Origin: a virus
Reading direction: 5' to 3' (one strand)
Length of the DNA: 43,839 nucleotides
Virus record (IMG/VR): IMGVR_UViG_3300046838_000123
Coordinates: 1-43,839 of that record
Shown here one piece after another: positions 21,768 through 28,218 of the stretch. The position numbers and the translations under genes are program-made. Every line of letters starts with the position of its first letter. Position 1 is the stretch's first letter. The notes below the pieces were generated by a model. The model searched no databases and had not been told where the DNA came from. It was given only the letters and a program-made list of their open reading frames with translations.

Positions 21768-21814
21768 ACACTCCAACCGTGCCCGTGCAACAGTTTTCAA
21801 CCGAGGAGAAGTGA
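21764..21814 (+). CDS. Tiny ORF, 16 aa
   Basis: MNTPTVPVQQFSTEEK begins in an ATGA overlap. Its last codons carry the GAGGAGA Shine-Dalgarno for the Gp49-family gene, so its main role may be coupling. Translation is uncertain. Confidence 0.3.
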   Translation: MNTPTVPVQQFSTEEK

Positions 21815-21815
21815 A

Positions 21816-22130
21816 GTGTCAGAAGAAGCAATCGAGCAAGAGATCCAAGCCAAGGGCCTGAACGCCCCACGGCTCACGCCAGCCCTGATAGATGCCACCA
21901 TAGCCAAGGAGCAGTACCACGTGTTCGCGGGCTCCTGCCTCACCGTATGCTGCCTCACGCTGCAGAACGGATTCACGGTGGTTGGTGAGTCGGCCTGCGC
22001 GAGCCCGGCCAACTTCAACGCCGAGTTGGGCCAGAAGATCGCCCGCGAGAAGGCGCGAGACAAAATCTGGGCGCTGGAGGGCTATCTGCTGAAGCATCGA
22101 TTGCACCACGAGGTCGGACAGGCTGCATAA
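21816..22130 (+). CDS. Gp49-like family protein (N4 gp49 / Sf6 gp66)
   Basis: GTG start with GAGGAGA upstream. The 104-aa product has TIAKEQYHVFAGSCLTVCCL, TLQNGFTVVGESACASPANF and GQKIAREKARDKIWALEGYL, the signature of the N4 gp49/Sf6 gene 66 family. The biochemical role is unknown. Length matches the family. Confidence 0.9.
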   Translation: MSEEAIEQEIQAKGLNAPRLTPALIDATIAKEQYHVFAGSCLTVCCLTLQNGFTVVGESACASPANFNAELGQKIAREKARDKIWALEGYLLKHRLHHEVGQAA

Positions 22131-22294
22131 TGAACGTGGCTCCGCCGCAGAGATCGCTCCCGCCTGGCAAGCCAGAGTCGCTTACGCAGACCCGCAAGGG
22201 CTGGACAGGCAGCGTCCTCCGCCAGTGGCGCATGCGCCTCTCACGGGTACCCCTCTGCGCCGGAGCCGCTACTAACTCAGGAGTTGGGCGGTGA
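22130..22294 (+). CDS. Small basic ORF, 54 aa
   Basis: MNVAPPQRSLPPGKPESLTQ and a basic middle (LRQWRMRLSRV). ATG shares a base with the previous TAA, and the stop overlaps the next GTG. No domain; weak on composition alone. Confidence 0.4.
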   Translation: MNVAPPQRSLPPGKPESLTQTRKGWTGSVLRQWRMRLSRVPLCAGAATNSGVGR

Positions 22295-22485
22295 TCACGA
22301 AACCTTATTTCGTCATGATCTACGACCAGCACGACGGGGTGTATTGCATGTCAAATGGGGATGATGTGGACCCGCGGCCGATGCTGTTTGCAACTGAAGC
22401 GGAGGCCGAGGAAGTTGCGCGTGGCAACGCGATGGCACGTGCTTGCGGCCATGAGGTCCACTGTTTAGGGGAGGTATGCGGATGA
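22291..22485 (+). CDS. Hypothetical early protein, 64 aa
   Basis: GTG start in GTGA overlap. ITKPYFVMIYDQHDGVYCMS and LFATEAEAEEVARGNAMARA form a small alpha/beta protein resembling phage proteins in which a short beta-hairpin precedes an EAEEVA helix. Function unknown. Confidence 0.65.
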   Translation: MITKPYFVMIYDQHDGVYCMSNGDDVDPRPMLFATEAEAEEVARGNAMARACGHEVHCLGEVCG

Positions 22486-22643
22486 CAAAGCTGCGCGCCT
22501 GGATCCTGCGCAAGCTCAAGCAGGTATCGCTCTACGTGGCCTGGTGGTGGATGCGAAACCTGCCCCATCCGTGGGACATATTGTGGTGTGCTTGGGTGCT
22601 CGAGAATCGCCGATGGTTCATTGACGTGCGGAGATCACAATGA
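22482..22643 (+). CDS. Small Trp-rich protein, 53 aa
   Basis: MTKLRAWILRKLKQVSLYVA then WWWMRNLPHPWDILWCAWVL: amphipathic and rich in Trp, possibly membrane-associated. ATGA overlaps at both ends fix the frame. No family recognised. Confidence 0.5.
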   Translation: MTKLRAWILRKLKQVSLYVAWWWMRNLPHPWDILWCAWVLENRRWFIDVRRSQ

Positions 22644-22924
22644 CAACTGCCCTTCCGGAAGTTCGTATTGCCGCCGCATTGGATATTGCCATGCGCTACG
22701 GCAGCATTGACGGCGCTCACCATAAAATGTGGGTCATCGATCAAATGGTCAGGGCGCTGCACGGCGTGCCGCTTGAAAGCTTTGTGGGAACCGATGTGCG
22801 CGGCAATCGATACGAGTTTGATGCGCAAGGTGTCAATGATCAGTATGCCGAATGGATACGCCTGCACAATTCCGGCGAGGACGGCCCGAATACCTATTCT
22901 TGGGACACGGGAGTGCCGCCATGA
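22640..22924 (+). CDS. Conserved hypothetical protein, 94 aa
   Basis: ALDIAMRYGSIDGAHHKMWV, IDQMVRALHG and EWIRLHNSGEDGPNTYSWDT. The GSIDGAHHKxWVIDQMVRxL core followed by a C-terminal GEDGPxTYxWDxGxxP recurs in phage and prophage hypothetical proteins. Role unknown. Confidence 0.75.
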   Translation: MTTALPEVRIAAALDIAMRYGSIDGAHHKMWVIDQMVRALHGVPLESFVGTDVRGNRYEFDAQGVNDQYAEWIRLHNSGEDGPNTYSWDTGVPP

Positions 22925-24354
22925 CAGACCACACGAGTTCGTCGAACACAACCGACCGTCTCACCCGCATCCGTGCCCTCAAAGGTGCGATCGGTGTTGC
23001 GGATGCGGAGTGGCTGCTGGGGGAGTTCGATAAGCTGCAGATGGAGGTGAAGACCGCCCGCGATGCTCAGGAGCGAGCTGAATTGCCCTACCGGCAATCG
23101 GTGGCGGAGTGCCAGAAGCTGAGGACGGAGCGACATCAGCTCCAGAATGATTTGACGGCGGCGCGGTTGGAGGGCGAGCGGCTGCATAAAGCGCTGGAAT
23201 CAGTTCAGAATCTTGCTAGCGGTCACCCTGTTGAGTGTGAGTGTCGGCAATGCGAGATATTCGAGTTGCTCGAACCGATTGTCGGCAACAGCAGCCCTAG
23301 AAGCACTCCCGAACCGAACCCGACTCCATGGCGGTCGATTGAGACTGCGCCGCGAGGCATAGATGCGCTGTTCTGGGTTCGTGCCGGTACGTGCGACGAC
23401 GGTGAGTGGTACTGCGACACCAACGGGAATCCGATCCTATCGAAATGCGAGCCGCATCTGCACATTGGCAAGTATGGCACATGGTCATCGCTGATGAAGG
23501 CAACGGCTTGGATGCCAAAGCCGAATGGGCCAACCGCCCCTCCCCACACCACCGAGGATGACTTCCTGCACTTTCTGTCGTACTCGAACCTCAGCTGCCA
23601 ACAGGCAGAGGAACTGCTTCATCTGAGGCTGGCCTATTATGCGGGTGCGGATGTAACGCCCATCGAATCAGGCGCGCCTCGACGGGAGGCAGGCGACCGC
23701 GCTGGCCCTCGGGTATCCCGTCATACCGAGAAATCGCCAGCCGAACCGGGAGAAAGTCTTAGAACCCCGCAGGGTGAACCGGCGCTAACCCAGACGGATG
23801 GGTTGCCGGGTACGAGGGAGCCAGTCGTGATAGCGCCACAAGGCAACGCTGGCGAAAGCCCTGCACTTACCTGTGATTGCAACTCTGCAAAGTGGGATGG
23901 GGCGCACGCTGGCTGGTGTGCATCGGTGAAATCGGCCATTGTGCAAGGCGCAGACTTCGTGCTCGCGCCGAAATCGAGCGATGCAGTGGGCCGAGCGCTC
24001 TACATGAAGGAAGGTGGCCGCGAATGGAATGAGCTTACGCAGCTGCAGCGCGCCGAATGGACGAAGCACGCTCGGAAATCGTCCGAGGTGTGCCCTCGAT
24101 GTCAGCAGAGCATGCCGGGAGGTGTCGCGTTACATACCGATCACTGTCCCGCTCTAAAGTCGTCTGACGCTCTGCGCACTGATGACGATCCGTTGAAACC
24201 CATTGTGCAAGGCGCAGACTTTGTGCTCGCGGCTCCATCACTCTTCACCTGCGACGAGTGTGGCGCTGCGCTGAAGTGTGGCCCAACTGAGTGGGAATAC
24301 GAATGCGGACATGGACCCGCGCCGAAATCGGAAGCGGTTCCTGATGGCAAATAA
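22921..24354 (+). CDS. Large mosaic early protein, 477 aa
   Basis: From ATG 22921. Residues about 1-95 include a coiled coil (QLQNDLTAARLEGERLHKAL). About 135-200 resemble a DUF551-like module (PWRSIETAPRGIDALFWV ... SLMKATAWMPKP). Later come Cys pairs (CDCNSAKWDGAHAGWC, CPRCQQSM, CDECG) and a YMKEGGREWNELTQLQRAEW segment. The motif IVQGADFVLA is repeated at about residues 339 and 427 with near-identical DNA. It looks assembled from smaller early genes. Function unknown. Confidence 0.65.
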   Translation: MTDHTSSSNTTDRLTRIRALKGAIGVADAEWLLGEFDKLQMEVKTARDAQERAELPYRQSVAECQKLRTERHQLQNDLTAARLEGERLHKALESVQNLASGHPVECECRQCEIFELLEPIVGNSSPRSTPEPNPTPWRSIETAPRGIDALFWVRAGTCDDGEWYCDTNGNPILSKCEPHLHIGKYGTWSSLMKATAWMPKPNGPTAPPHTTEDDFLHFLSYSNLSCQQAEELLHLRLAYYAGADVTPIESGAPRREAGDRAGPRVSRHTEKSPAEPGESLRTPQGEPALTQTDGLPGTREPVVIAPQGNAGESPALTCDCNSAKWDGAHAGWCASVKSAIVQGADFVLAPKSSDAVGRALYMKEGGREWNELTQLQRAEWTKHARKSSEVCPRCQQSMPGGVALHTDHCPALKSSDALRTDDDPLKPIVQGADFVLAAPSLFTCDECGAALKCGPTEWEYECGHGPAPKSEAVPDGK

Positions 24355-24937
24355 TAGTCTGCCGCGACCACGGAAGGCTGGTGGCGCTGATTGGTCCGAT
24401 GCGGACTACATGGCGTATTGGCGCTCGAGAAGCATTATCACGCCCACTGGCTGTATCGAGTGGCAGGGATGGAAGATGCTCGGCAAATTCATGTACGACC
24501 GCGCCAAGGGGTATCCGATAGCAGGGTATCGCGGGAAAGCCCAACGGATCACACGAGTGGTACTAGGCTGGAAGCTCGGCCGTCCACTGACGAAGGATGA
24601 GTTCGCCTGCCACACCTGTGACAATCCACCCTGCATCAACGATGAGCATCTGTGGGTAGGAACCGTAAGCGACAACACGCAGGATAGGATCGCCAAAGGT
24701 CGCGATCATCACAGCAGTCTAACGCATTGTCCGCGCGGGCATGAATATGCCATCCATGGGCGGCAGTACAACAGAGGCACCAAGAAAGGCTGGCGAACAT
24801 GCCTCGTTTGCCAGCGGGCGCGATGTCGCATCAAGGCAGGCTGGCCGGAAAATCTTGCCTATTCAACAGATGTCGTTCCGCACGGCTATAGAGTCATGGG
24901 GAACAAAGCGAGTGGAAAGAGAACCTCCTCCGAATGA
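24344..24937 (+). CDS. HNH endonuclease, 197 aa
   Basis: From ATG 24344 (MANNSLPRPRKAGG). An N-terminal CIEWQGWKMLG segment is followed by the HNH core FACHTCDNPPCINDEHLWVG and TVSDNTQDRIAKGR, then a second zinc site HCPRGHEY...CLVCQRARC. Such free-standing HNH genes cut DNA and spread by homing. It overlaps the mosaic gene by 11 bp and the next HTH gene by 4 bp. Confidence 0.88.
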   Translation: MANNSLPRPRKAGGADWSDADYMAYWRSRSIITPTGCIEWQGWKMLGKFMYDRAKGYPIAGYRGKAQRITRVVLGWKLGRPLTKDEFACHTCDNPPCINDEHLWVGTVSDNTQDRIAKGRDHHSSLTHCPRGHEYAIHGRQYNRGTKKGWRTCLVCQRARCRIKAGWPENLAYSTDVVPHGYRVMGNKASGKRTSSE

Positions 24938-25167
24938 CTGAGCCGGAATTCACCGCCGATCAGGTGCGCAAGAAGCTATGGCTTGCCATTGGACCTCCGC
25001 CAAGGCACACGCAGCTATCTCTGGCGCGCAAGCTGGGGATCTCGGCTCAGTTCCTCCATGACATCCTGCACAGCCGACGCGATCCCTGCGAAGCGGCGCT
25101 GGAATATCTAGGCTTGGAGAAAGTCGTGATCTATCGAATTCCAAAGCGACCATCGACGCGTCGATGA
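24934..25167 (+). CDS. Small HTH protein, 77 aa
   Basis: TQLSLARKLGISAQFLHDIL then HSRRDPCEAALEYLGLEKVV is an XRE-like helix-turn-helix with the typical LARxLGxSxxxLxxxLxGxRxP spacing. It may regulate late or early genes, or be a companion of the HNH genes. ATG 24934 overlaps the HNH stop. Confidence 0.75.
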   Translation: MTEPEFTADQVRKKLWLAIGPPPRHTQLSLARKLGISAQFLHDILHSRRDPCEAALEYLGLEKVVIYRIPKRPSTRR

Positions 25168-25177
25168 GCGTGCGCAT

Positions 25178-25462
25178 ATGAAGCTTAACTATCTAGGACG
25201 CGGGATGTACACGCTGATTGAGAAGCCGGGTGATTTTGCGTATCGCATCGACGGCGCTGATTGGCAACTGGCTATGCACTGCCCGAAGTTCAAGGTGTGC
25301 TACACGCCAATCCATCAGGCGCCTCCAAGCGAGACGCCGCGGCGGACATGGCAATGGGACGGGAATGAAGCTGCGCCCACCATCACGCCATCCATCGGCT
25401 GTGATCATGCGCCTCGCTGCGGAGCGCATCGAACGATACAACGCGGCGAGTTGCTCGGATAG
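25178..25462 (+). CDS. DUF6527-like protein, 94 aa
   Basis: Contains CPKFKVCYTPIHQA and WQWDGNEAAPTITPSIGCDH then CGAHRTIQRGEL, matching the WxWDGNxxxPTxxPSI...CxxHxxIxxG pattern of DUF6527, a small zinc-binding phage family. The likely metal ligands are the Cys and His residues in the C-terminal third. Function unknown. Confidence 0.75.
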   Translation: MKLNYLGRGMYTLIEKPGDFAYRIDGADWQLAMHCPKFKVCYTPIHQAPPSETPRRTWQWDGNEAAPTITPSIGCDHAPRCGAHRTIQRGELLG

Positions 25463-25520
25463 CGGAGTCTGACCTCTCTACCCTATATGACGCTCGAGCA
25501 CGGTAGATCGAGGTGAGTCG

Positions 25521-26099
25521 ATGAAAAAACGTGGCCGTCCCGTTCGTGATCTAGCAGGCCAGCGTTTCGATGGTTGGATAGCCGTTCGGTATGAAAAGCC
25601 GCACTGGCTATGTCAGTGTGATTGTGGAAAGGAACGAAAAATTAAGCCTTGGGCCCTTCAACATGCAAGCCCTCTCTCTGAATCGAAGCACTGCGAATGT
25701 CAGGGACGATTGAAACGCGGCTATTCCAGTAGCCACAAACGCGCTCACCAATCGTGGACAGCGATGCGAATGCGATGCAACAACCCAAATCACAGCGGAT
25801 TCCCCAAATGGGGAGGGCGAGGCATTAGGATTTGTGCTAGATGGGATTCGTTTGAGAATTTCTTGGCTGACATGGGCGATCGACCTGCTGGCACCACATT
25901 AGATCGCTATCCGAACAACGATGGCAATTACGAACCGGGAAATTGCCGCTGGGCCGATGCTTTTGCTCAGTCTAATAACCGCCGCAACAGTCACTGGATT
26001 ACATTCCATGGCGAAACAAAGACGATTGCCCAGTGGGCACGCGAGAAAGGACTTAGACCGCGCGCCGTTAAGAGGGCCCTATCTGAAGCAGGAAAGTGA
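25521..26099 (+). CDS. Homing-type endonuclease-like protein, 192 aa
   Basis: Starts MKKRGRPVRDLAGQRFDGWI. A CQCDCGKERKI zinc site precedes WTAMRMRCNNPNHSGFPKWG, GRGIRICARWDSFENFLADM and TLDRYPNNDGNYEPGNCRWA. This array marks a common phage family of AP2/HNH-type free-standing endonuclease-like proteins. The C-terminal HGETKTIAQWAREKGLRPRA may be an HTH. A 58-bp gap and GAGGTGAG Shine-Dalgarno before it differ from the overlapping neighbours, which suggests later insertion. Confidence 0.75.
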   Translation: MKKRGRPVRDLAGQRFDGWIAVRYEKPHWLCQCDCGKERKIKPWALQHASPLSESKHCECQGRLKRGYSSSHKRAHQSWTAMRMRCNNPNHSGFPKWGGRGIRICARWDSFENFLADMGDRPAGTTLDRYPNNDGNYEPGNCRWADAFAQSNNRRNSHWITFHGETKTIAQWAREKGLRPRAVKRALSEAGK

Positions 26100-26146
26100 A
26101 AATAAAGTTTGAGCGCACCGCGGCGTGACCCTCGAGGAGGGATTTC

Positions 26147-26308
26147 ATGAAGAAAAAGGTGATGGGGGTGCTGCTGATCGCAGCTGGACTCGCGTTATTG
26201 ATTTTGCTGCGCATGCACCCGGATGATTCGTGCGAGCACAATCCGTCCGTCGTCCTGAAGGGAACGCACGCGGATTGCGAGGCGAGGGAAATCAGGCCAC
26301 GTTCTTGA
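26147..26308 (+). CDS. Small membrane-anchored protein, 53 aa; last early gene
   Basis: MKKKVMGVLLIAAGLALLIL is a signal-anchor-like start, followed by a short periplasmic-type tail with two Cys (DDSCEHNPS, ADCEAREIRP). A GAGGAGG Shine-Dalgarno lies six bases upstream. Its 3' end overlaps the end of the holin gene on the other strand by 17 bp. Could be a lysis or superinfection-exclusion accessory; this is a guess. Confidence 0.6.
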   Translation: MKKKVMGVLLIAAGLALLILLRMHPDDSCEHNPSVVLKGTHADCEAREIRPRS

Positions 26309-26708
26309 TTTTCTCAGTCGTCCTCAATGTTCCGAGGCCCAGCAAGCCCCCCAGAAGCGTCAGGAGCGTCGCGGTGTCCAAGGCAGGGAAAGTCATCGGG
26401 TGACCGGCCAAAGCCGCTCCCCAGCTCGCTATGGGCGCCAGGATGAACTGAATCCCCAAGCCCGCAGAGCAGATCCAGCCCACCGAGGGCCGCCAGCCCG
26501 CTTTGAACAGATCACCGGAAGCGGCTTCCGTATTGTTGACCGCAATCTGCGCGAGGTCCCGTTGCAGCTGATTGTCGAGTTCCTTGAACTCGCCGGCCTG
26601 GTTCATCTTCATGACTTCCAGCTGCATGGCCGCTTTCTGCGCTGGGTCGGGAACGAGTTTGTCGATGATATGCAGCACCGGGCCTGCGATGAGGTCGAAG
26701 ATGCCCAT
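26292..26708 (-). CDS. Holin, GTA_holin_3TM-like
   Basis: From ATG 26708, which overlaps the lysozyme stop (TAATG); a longer reading lacks support. 138 aa: GIFDLIAGPVLHIIDKLVPD, a charged helix QLEVMKMNQAGEFKELDNQL, then GDLFKAGWRPSVGWICSAGL and two further hydrophobic helices ending LLGLGTLRTTEKIKN. This is the 3-helix holin family found in gene transfer agents and podoviruses. Pairing with lysozyme supports the call. Confidence 0.87.
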   Translation of the reverse strand: MGIFDLIAGPVLHIIDKLVPDPAQKAAMQLEVMKMNQAGEFKELDNQLQRDLAQIAVNNTEAASGDLFKAGWRPSVGWICSAGLGIQFILAPIASWGAALAGHPMTFPALDTATLLTLLGGLLGLGTLRTTEKIKNVA

Positions 26709-27118
26709 TATTGCGTTCCCCCGATCAGCAGCAGTTGTGCGAGTTTTTCGTAGCGGCCCGCGAGCTCGGGATTGGTCACCCGGCATTCTGTAGCGGCGCT
26801 GGCCCAGTCCTGCCGGGACAGAGCCGCGATCATGTGAGGGAAGTTCAGCAGTCCATGGGTGCCGTTGTTAAAGGCAATATCGAGACATACGGATTGACGG
26901 ACTGGATCGAGAGCCGCGTACCATTCGAATCCCATAAGAGCTTGATGACGTTCCGTGGCCTGAGCCCCGAGTAGTGCTCCTGCAGCACCCTGACTGATTC
27001 CGGCGTCAACATTGAATCCATAACCGATTGTAAGATGTCCTTGGGTGTCGGTGTACTTGGTAGCACGGAAGCCTTCCTCTGTTTTAAGCCTCGGCAATAC
27101 GATATCAACGGCGTTCAT
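26708..27118 (-). CDS. Lysozyme (GH24, T4-type endolysin)
   Basis: Protein of 136 aa with LKTEEGFRATKYTDTQGHLT then IGYGFNVDAG. Glu15, Asp24 and Thr30 match the T4 lysozyme catalytic triad Glu11/Asp20/Thr26. A later CLDIAFNNGTHGLLNFPHMI block is also typical. It would hydrolyse peptidoglycan glycan strands. No signal peptide is visible, so release through the holin downstream is expected. Confidence 0.93.
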   Translation of the reverse strand: MNAVDIVLPRLKTEEGFRATKYTDTQGHLTIGYGFNVDAGISQGAAGALLGAQATERHQALMGFEWYAALDPVRQSVCLDIAFNNGTHGLLNFPHMIAALSRQDWASAATECRVTNPELAGRYEKLAQLLLIGGTQ

Positions 27119-27221
27119 GTAGCCTTTTCCACCGCTTTTTATCGATCAAACATCGCACTCCCGTCCAAATGAGAGCGGCCAGGATTCCCGCCGTATTGAT
27201 CCATTCGTGGATCACGTCCAT
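27105..27221 (-). CDS. Small membrane protein, 38 aa, in the lysis cassette
   Basis: MDVIHEWINTAGILAALIWT then GVRCLIDKKRWKRLHERR: one membrane helix and a basic tail. The ATG directly follows the TAG of the upstream gene, and the 3' end overlaps the lysozyme start by 14 bp. Possibly a holin regulator or spanin-like piece; unproven. Confidence 0.5.
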   Translation of the reverse strand: MDVIHEWINTAGILAALIWTGVRCLIDKKRWKRLHERR

Positions 27222-27440
27222 CTAACAGTGCGTTGCCAGCAGGATCATCGCAGCCAATGCCTGAATATCCTGCTCCGTGACCGAACCGGGCGCTTTCGCG
27301 CAAATGGTGTCCACGGTCAACTTGCAATTCTGCGGGAGCGTGTTGTAAATGCTCGAATCCGTCGCCGCAGGCTTCAGCACGGCCAAACGCTGGATGATGA
27401 TGCCGCCGCCCTGCTGCTGCTGTGATCGCTGTTGCTTCAT
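27222..27440 (-). CDS. Hypothetical protein, 72 aa, lysis region
   Basis: From ATG 27440 with AGGAAG upstream: MKQQRSQQQQGGGIIIQRLA, then CKLTVDTICAKAPGSVTEQD and a hydrophobic end. Gln-rich start and three Cys. No family recognised. It lies between membrane proteins and lysozyme. Confidence 0.55.
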   Translation of the reverse strand: MKQQRSQQQQGGGIIIQRLAVLKPAATDSSIYNTLPQNCKLTVDTICAKAPGSVTEQDIQALAAMILLATHC

Positions 27441-27760
27441 GGTGTCTTCCTGCACTGTTGGGGACCGAAAGCCTTGATGAGAGCATCATCCGTATCCACT
27501 CGCGCCTTGAGTTCGGCGAACGGACCGGACTTGAACTGATTCAGATCATAGTCAGATAGCCATTGTTGTGTGTGCATATCCTTGTACGCACTGAACAATA
27601 ACCACGACTCGAATACGATCACGACGATAGCAACCGCAAGGATCGTATCCTGAGCTCGGGTACCGCCGCCAAAGATGTTTTTGACACTCTGAATGACCCC
27701 GTGAGGGGCATTCCTGTTGGATTCGTCCGGCGATGCCGTGGTGGACCCGATTCGCGTCAC
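27437..27760 (-). CDS. Single-helix membrane protein, 107 aa
   Basis: GTG start at 27760 overlaps the stop of the next upstream gene (GTGA). VTRIGSTTASPDESNRNAPH leads into one membrane helix, TILAVAIVVIVFESWLLFSA, and a soluble C-terminus. An upstream reading to 27928 is a different-frame shadow of the preceding gene. Possibly a lysis or inner-membrane injection accessory. Confidence 0.6.
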   Translation of the reverse strand: MTRIGSTTASPDESNRNAPHGVIQSVKNIFGGGTRAQDTILAVAIVVIVFESWLLFSAYKDMHTQQWLSDYDLNQFKSGPFAELKARVDTDDALIKAFGPQQCRKTP

Positions 27761-28209
27761 GGGCTCCCCCGATAGCGCGGTTCCACTATCCGCTTCACCT
27801 CCGTGACTTGGGTCTGCAGGCTGTCCACTTTTGCCTCCAGTCCCGAGAGTTTGCCGAACATCGCCACGCCCCCGCTCACCGCCGCCACTGCCAGCAGGCC
27901 CATCACCCAGACCGCTTTGTCCTTCCATGATCCACCCTTGTCTTCGTTGTACCCGTGGATCTCGACATTAGCGCGGCGCGCCCCTTCCCGTACAGCCGAG
28001 GCTAAGAGGTTCCGCAGATCGCTTTCGTTCTTCTCATAGTCCTCCGGCCCCCGGTCTGACCAGTGTTTCATCGATTCCTGGAAGCGCTTCAGCACATCCT
28101 TGAAGTCGTGAACCACGCCTCCGAGATTGAACACCCACTTGCCCAACGCAATTGTTTTGTTCTCCAAATTATCCGCAGTATCCGGAAACGCTCCCTCTTC
28201 AGCCCCCAT
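27757..28209 (-). CDS. Membrane protein with coiled coil, 150 aa
   Basis: N-terminal soluble region (FKDVLKRFQESMKHWSDRGP), a membrane helix (AVWVMGLLAVAAVSGGVAMF) and a C-terminal coiled coil (LEAKVDSLQTQVTEVKRIVE). This layout is common for small phage membrane proteins next to lysis genes. No named family. Confidence 0.65.
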   Translation of the reverse strand: MGAEEGAFPDTADNLENKTIALGKWVFNLGGVVHDFKDVLKRFQESMKHWSDRGPEDYEKNESDLRNLLASAVREGARRANVEIHGYNEDKGGSWKDKAVWVMGLLAVAAVSGGVAMFGKLSGLEAKVDSLQTQVTEVKRIVEPRYRGSP

Positions 28210-28218
28210 GATGTGTCC

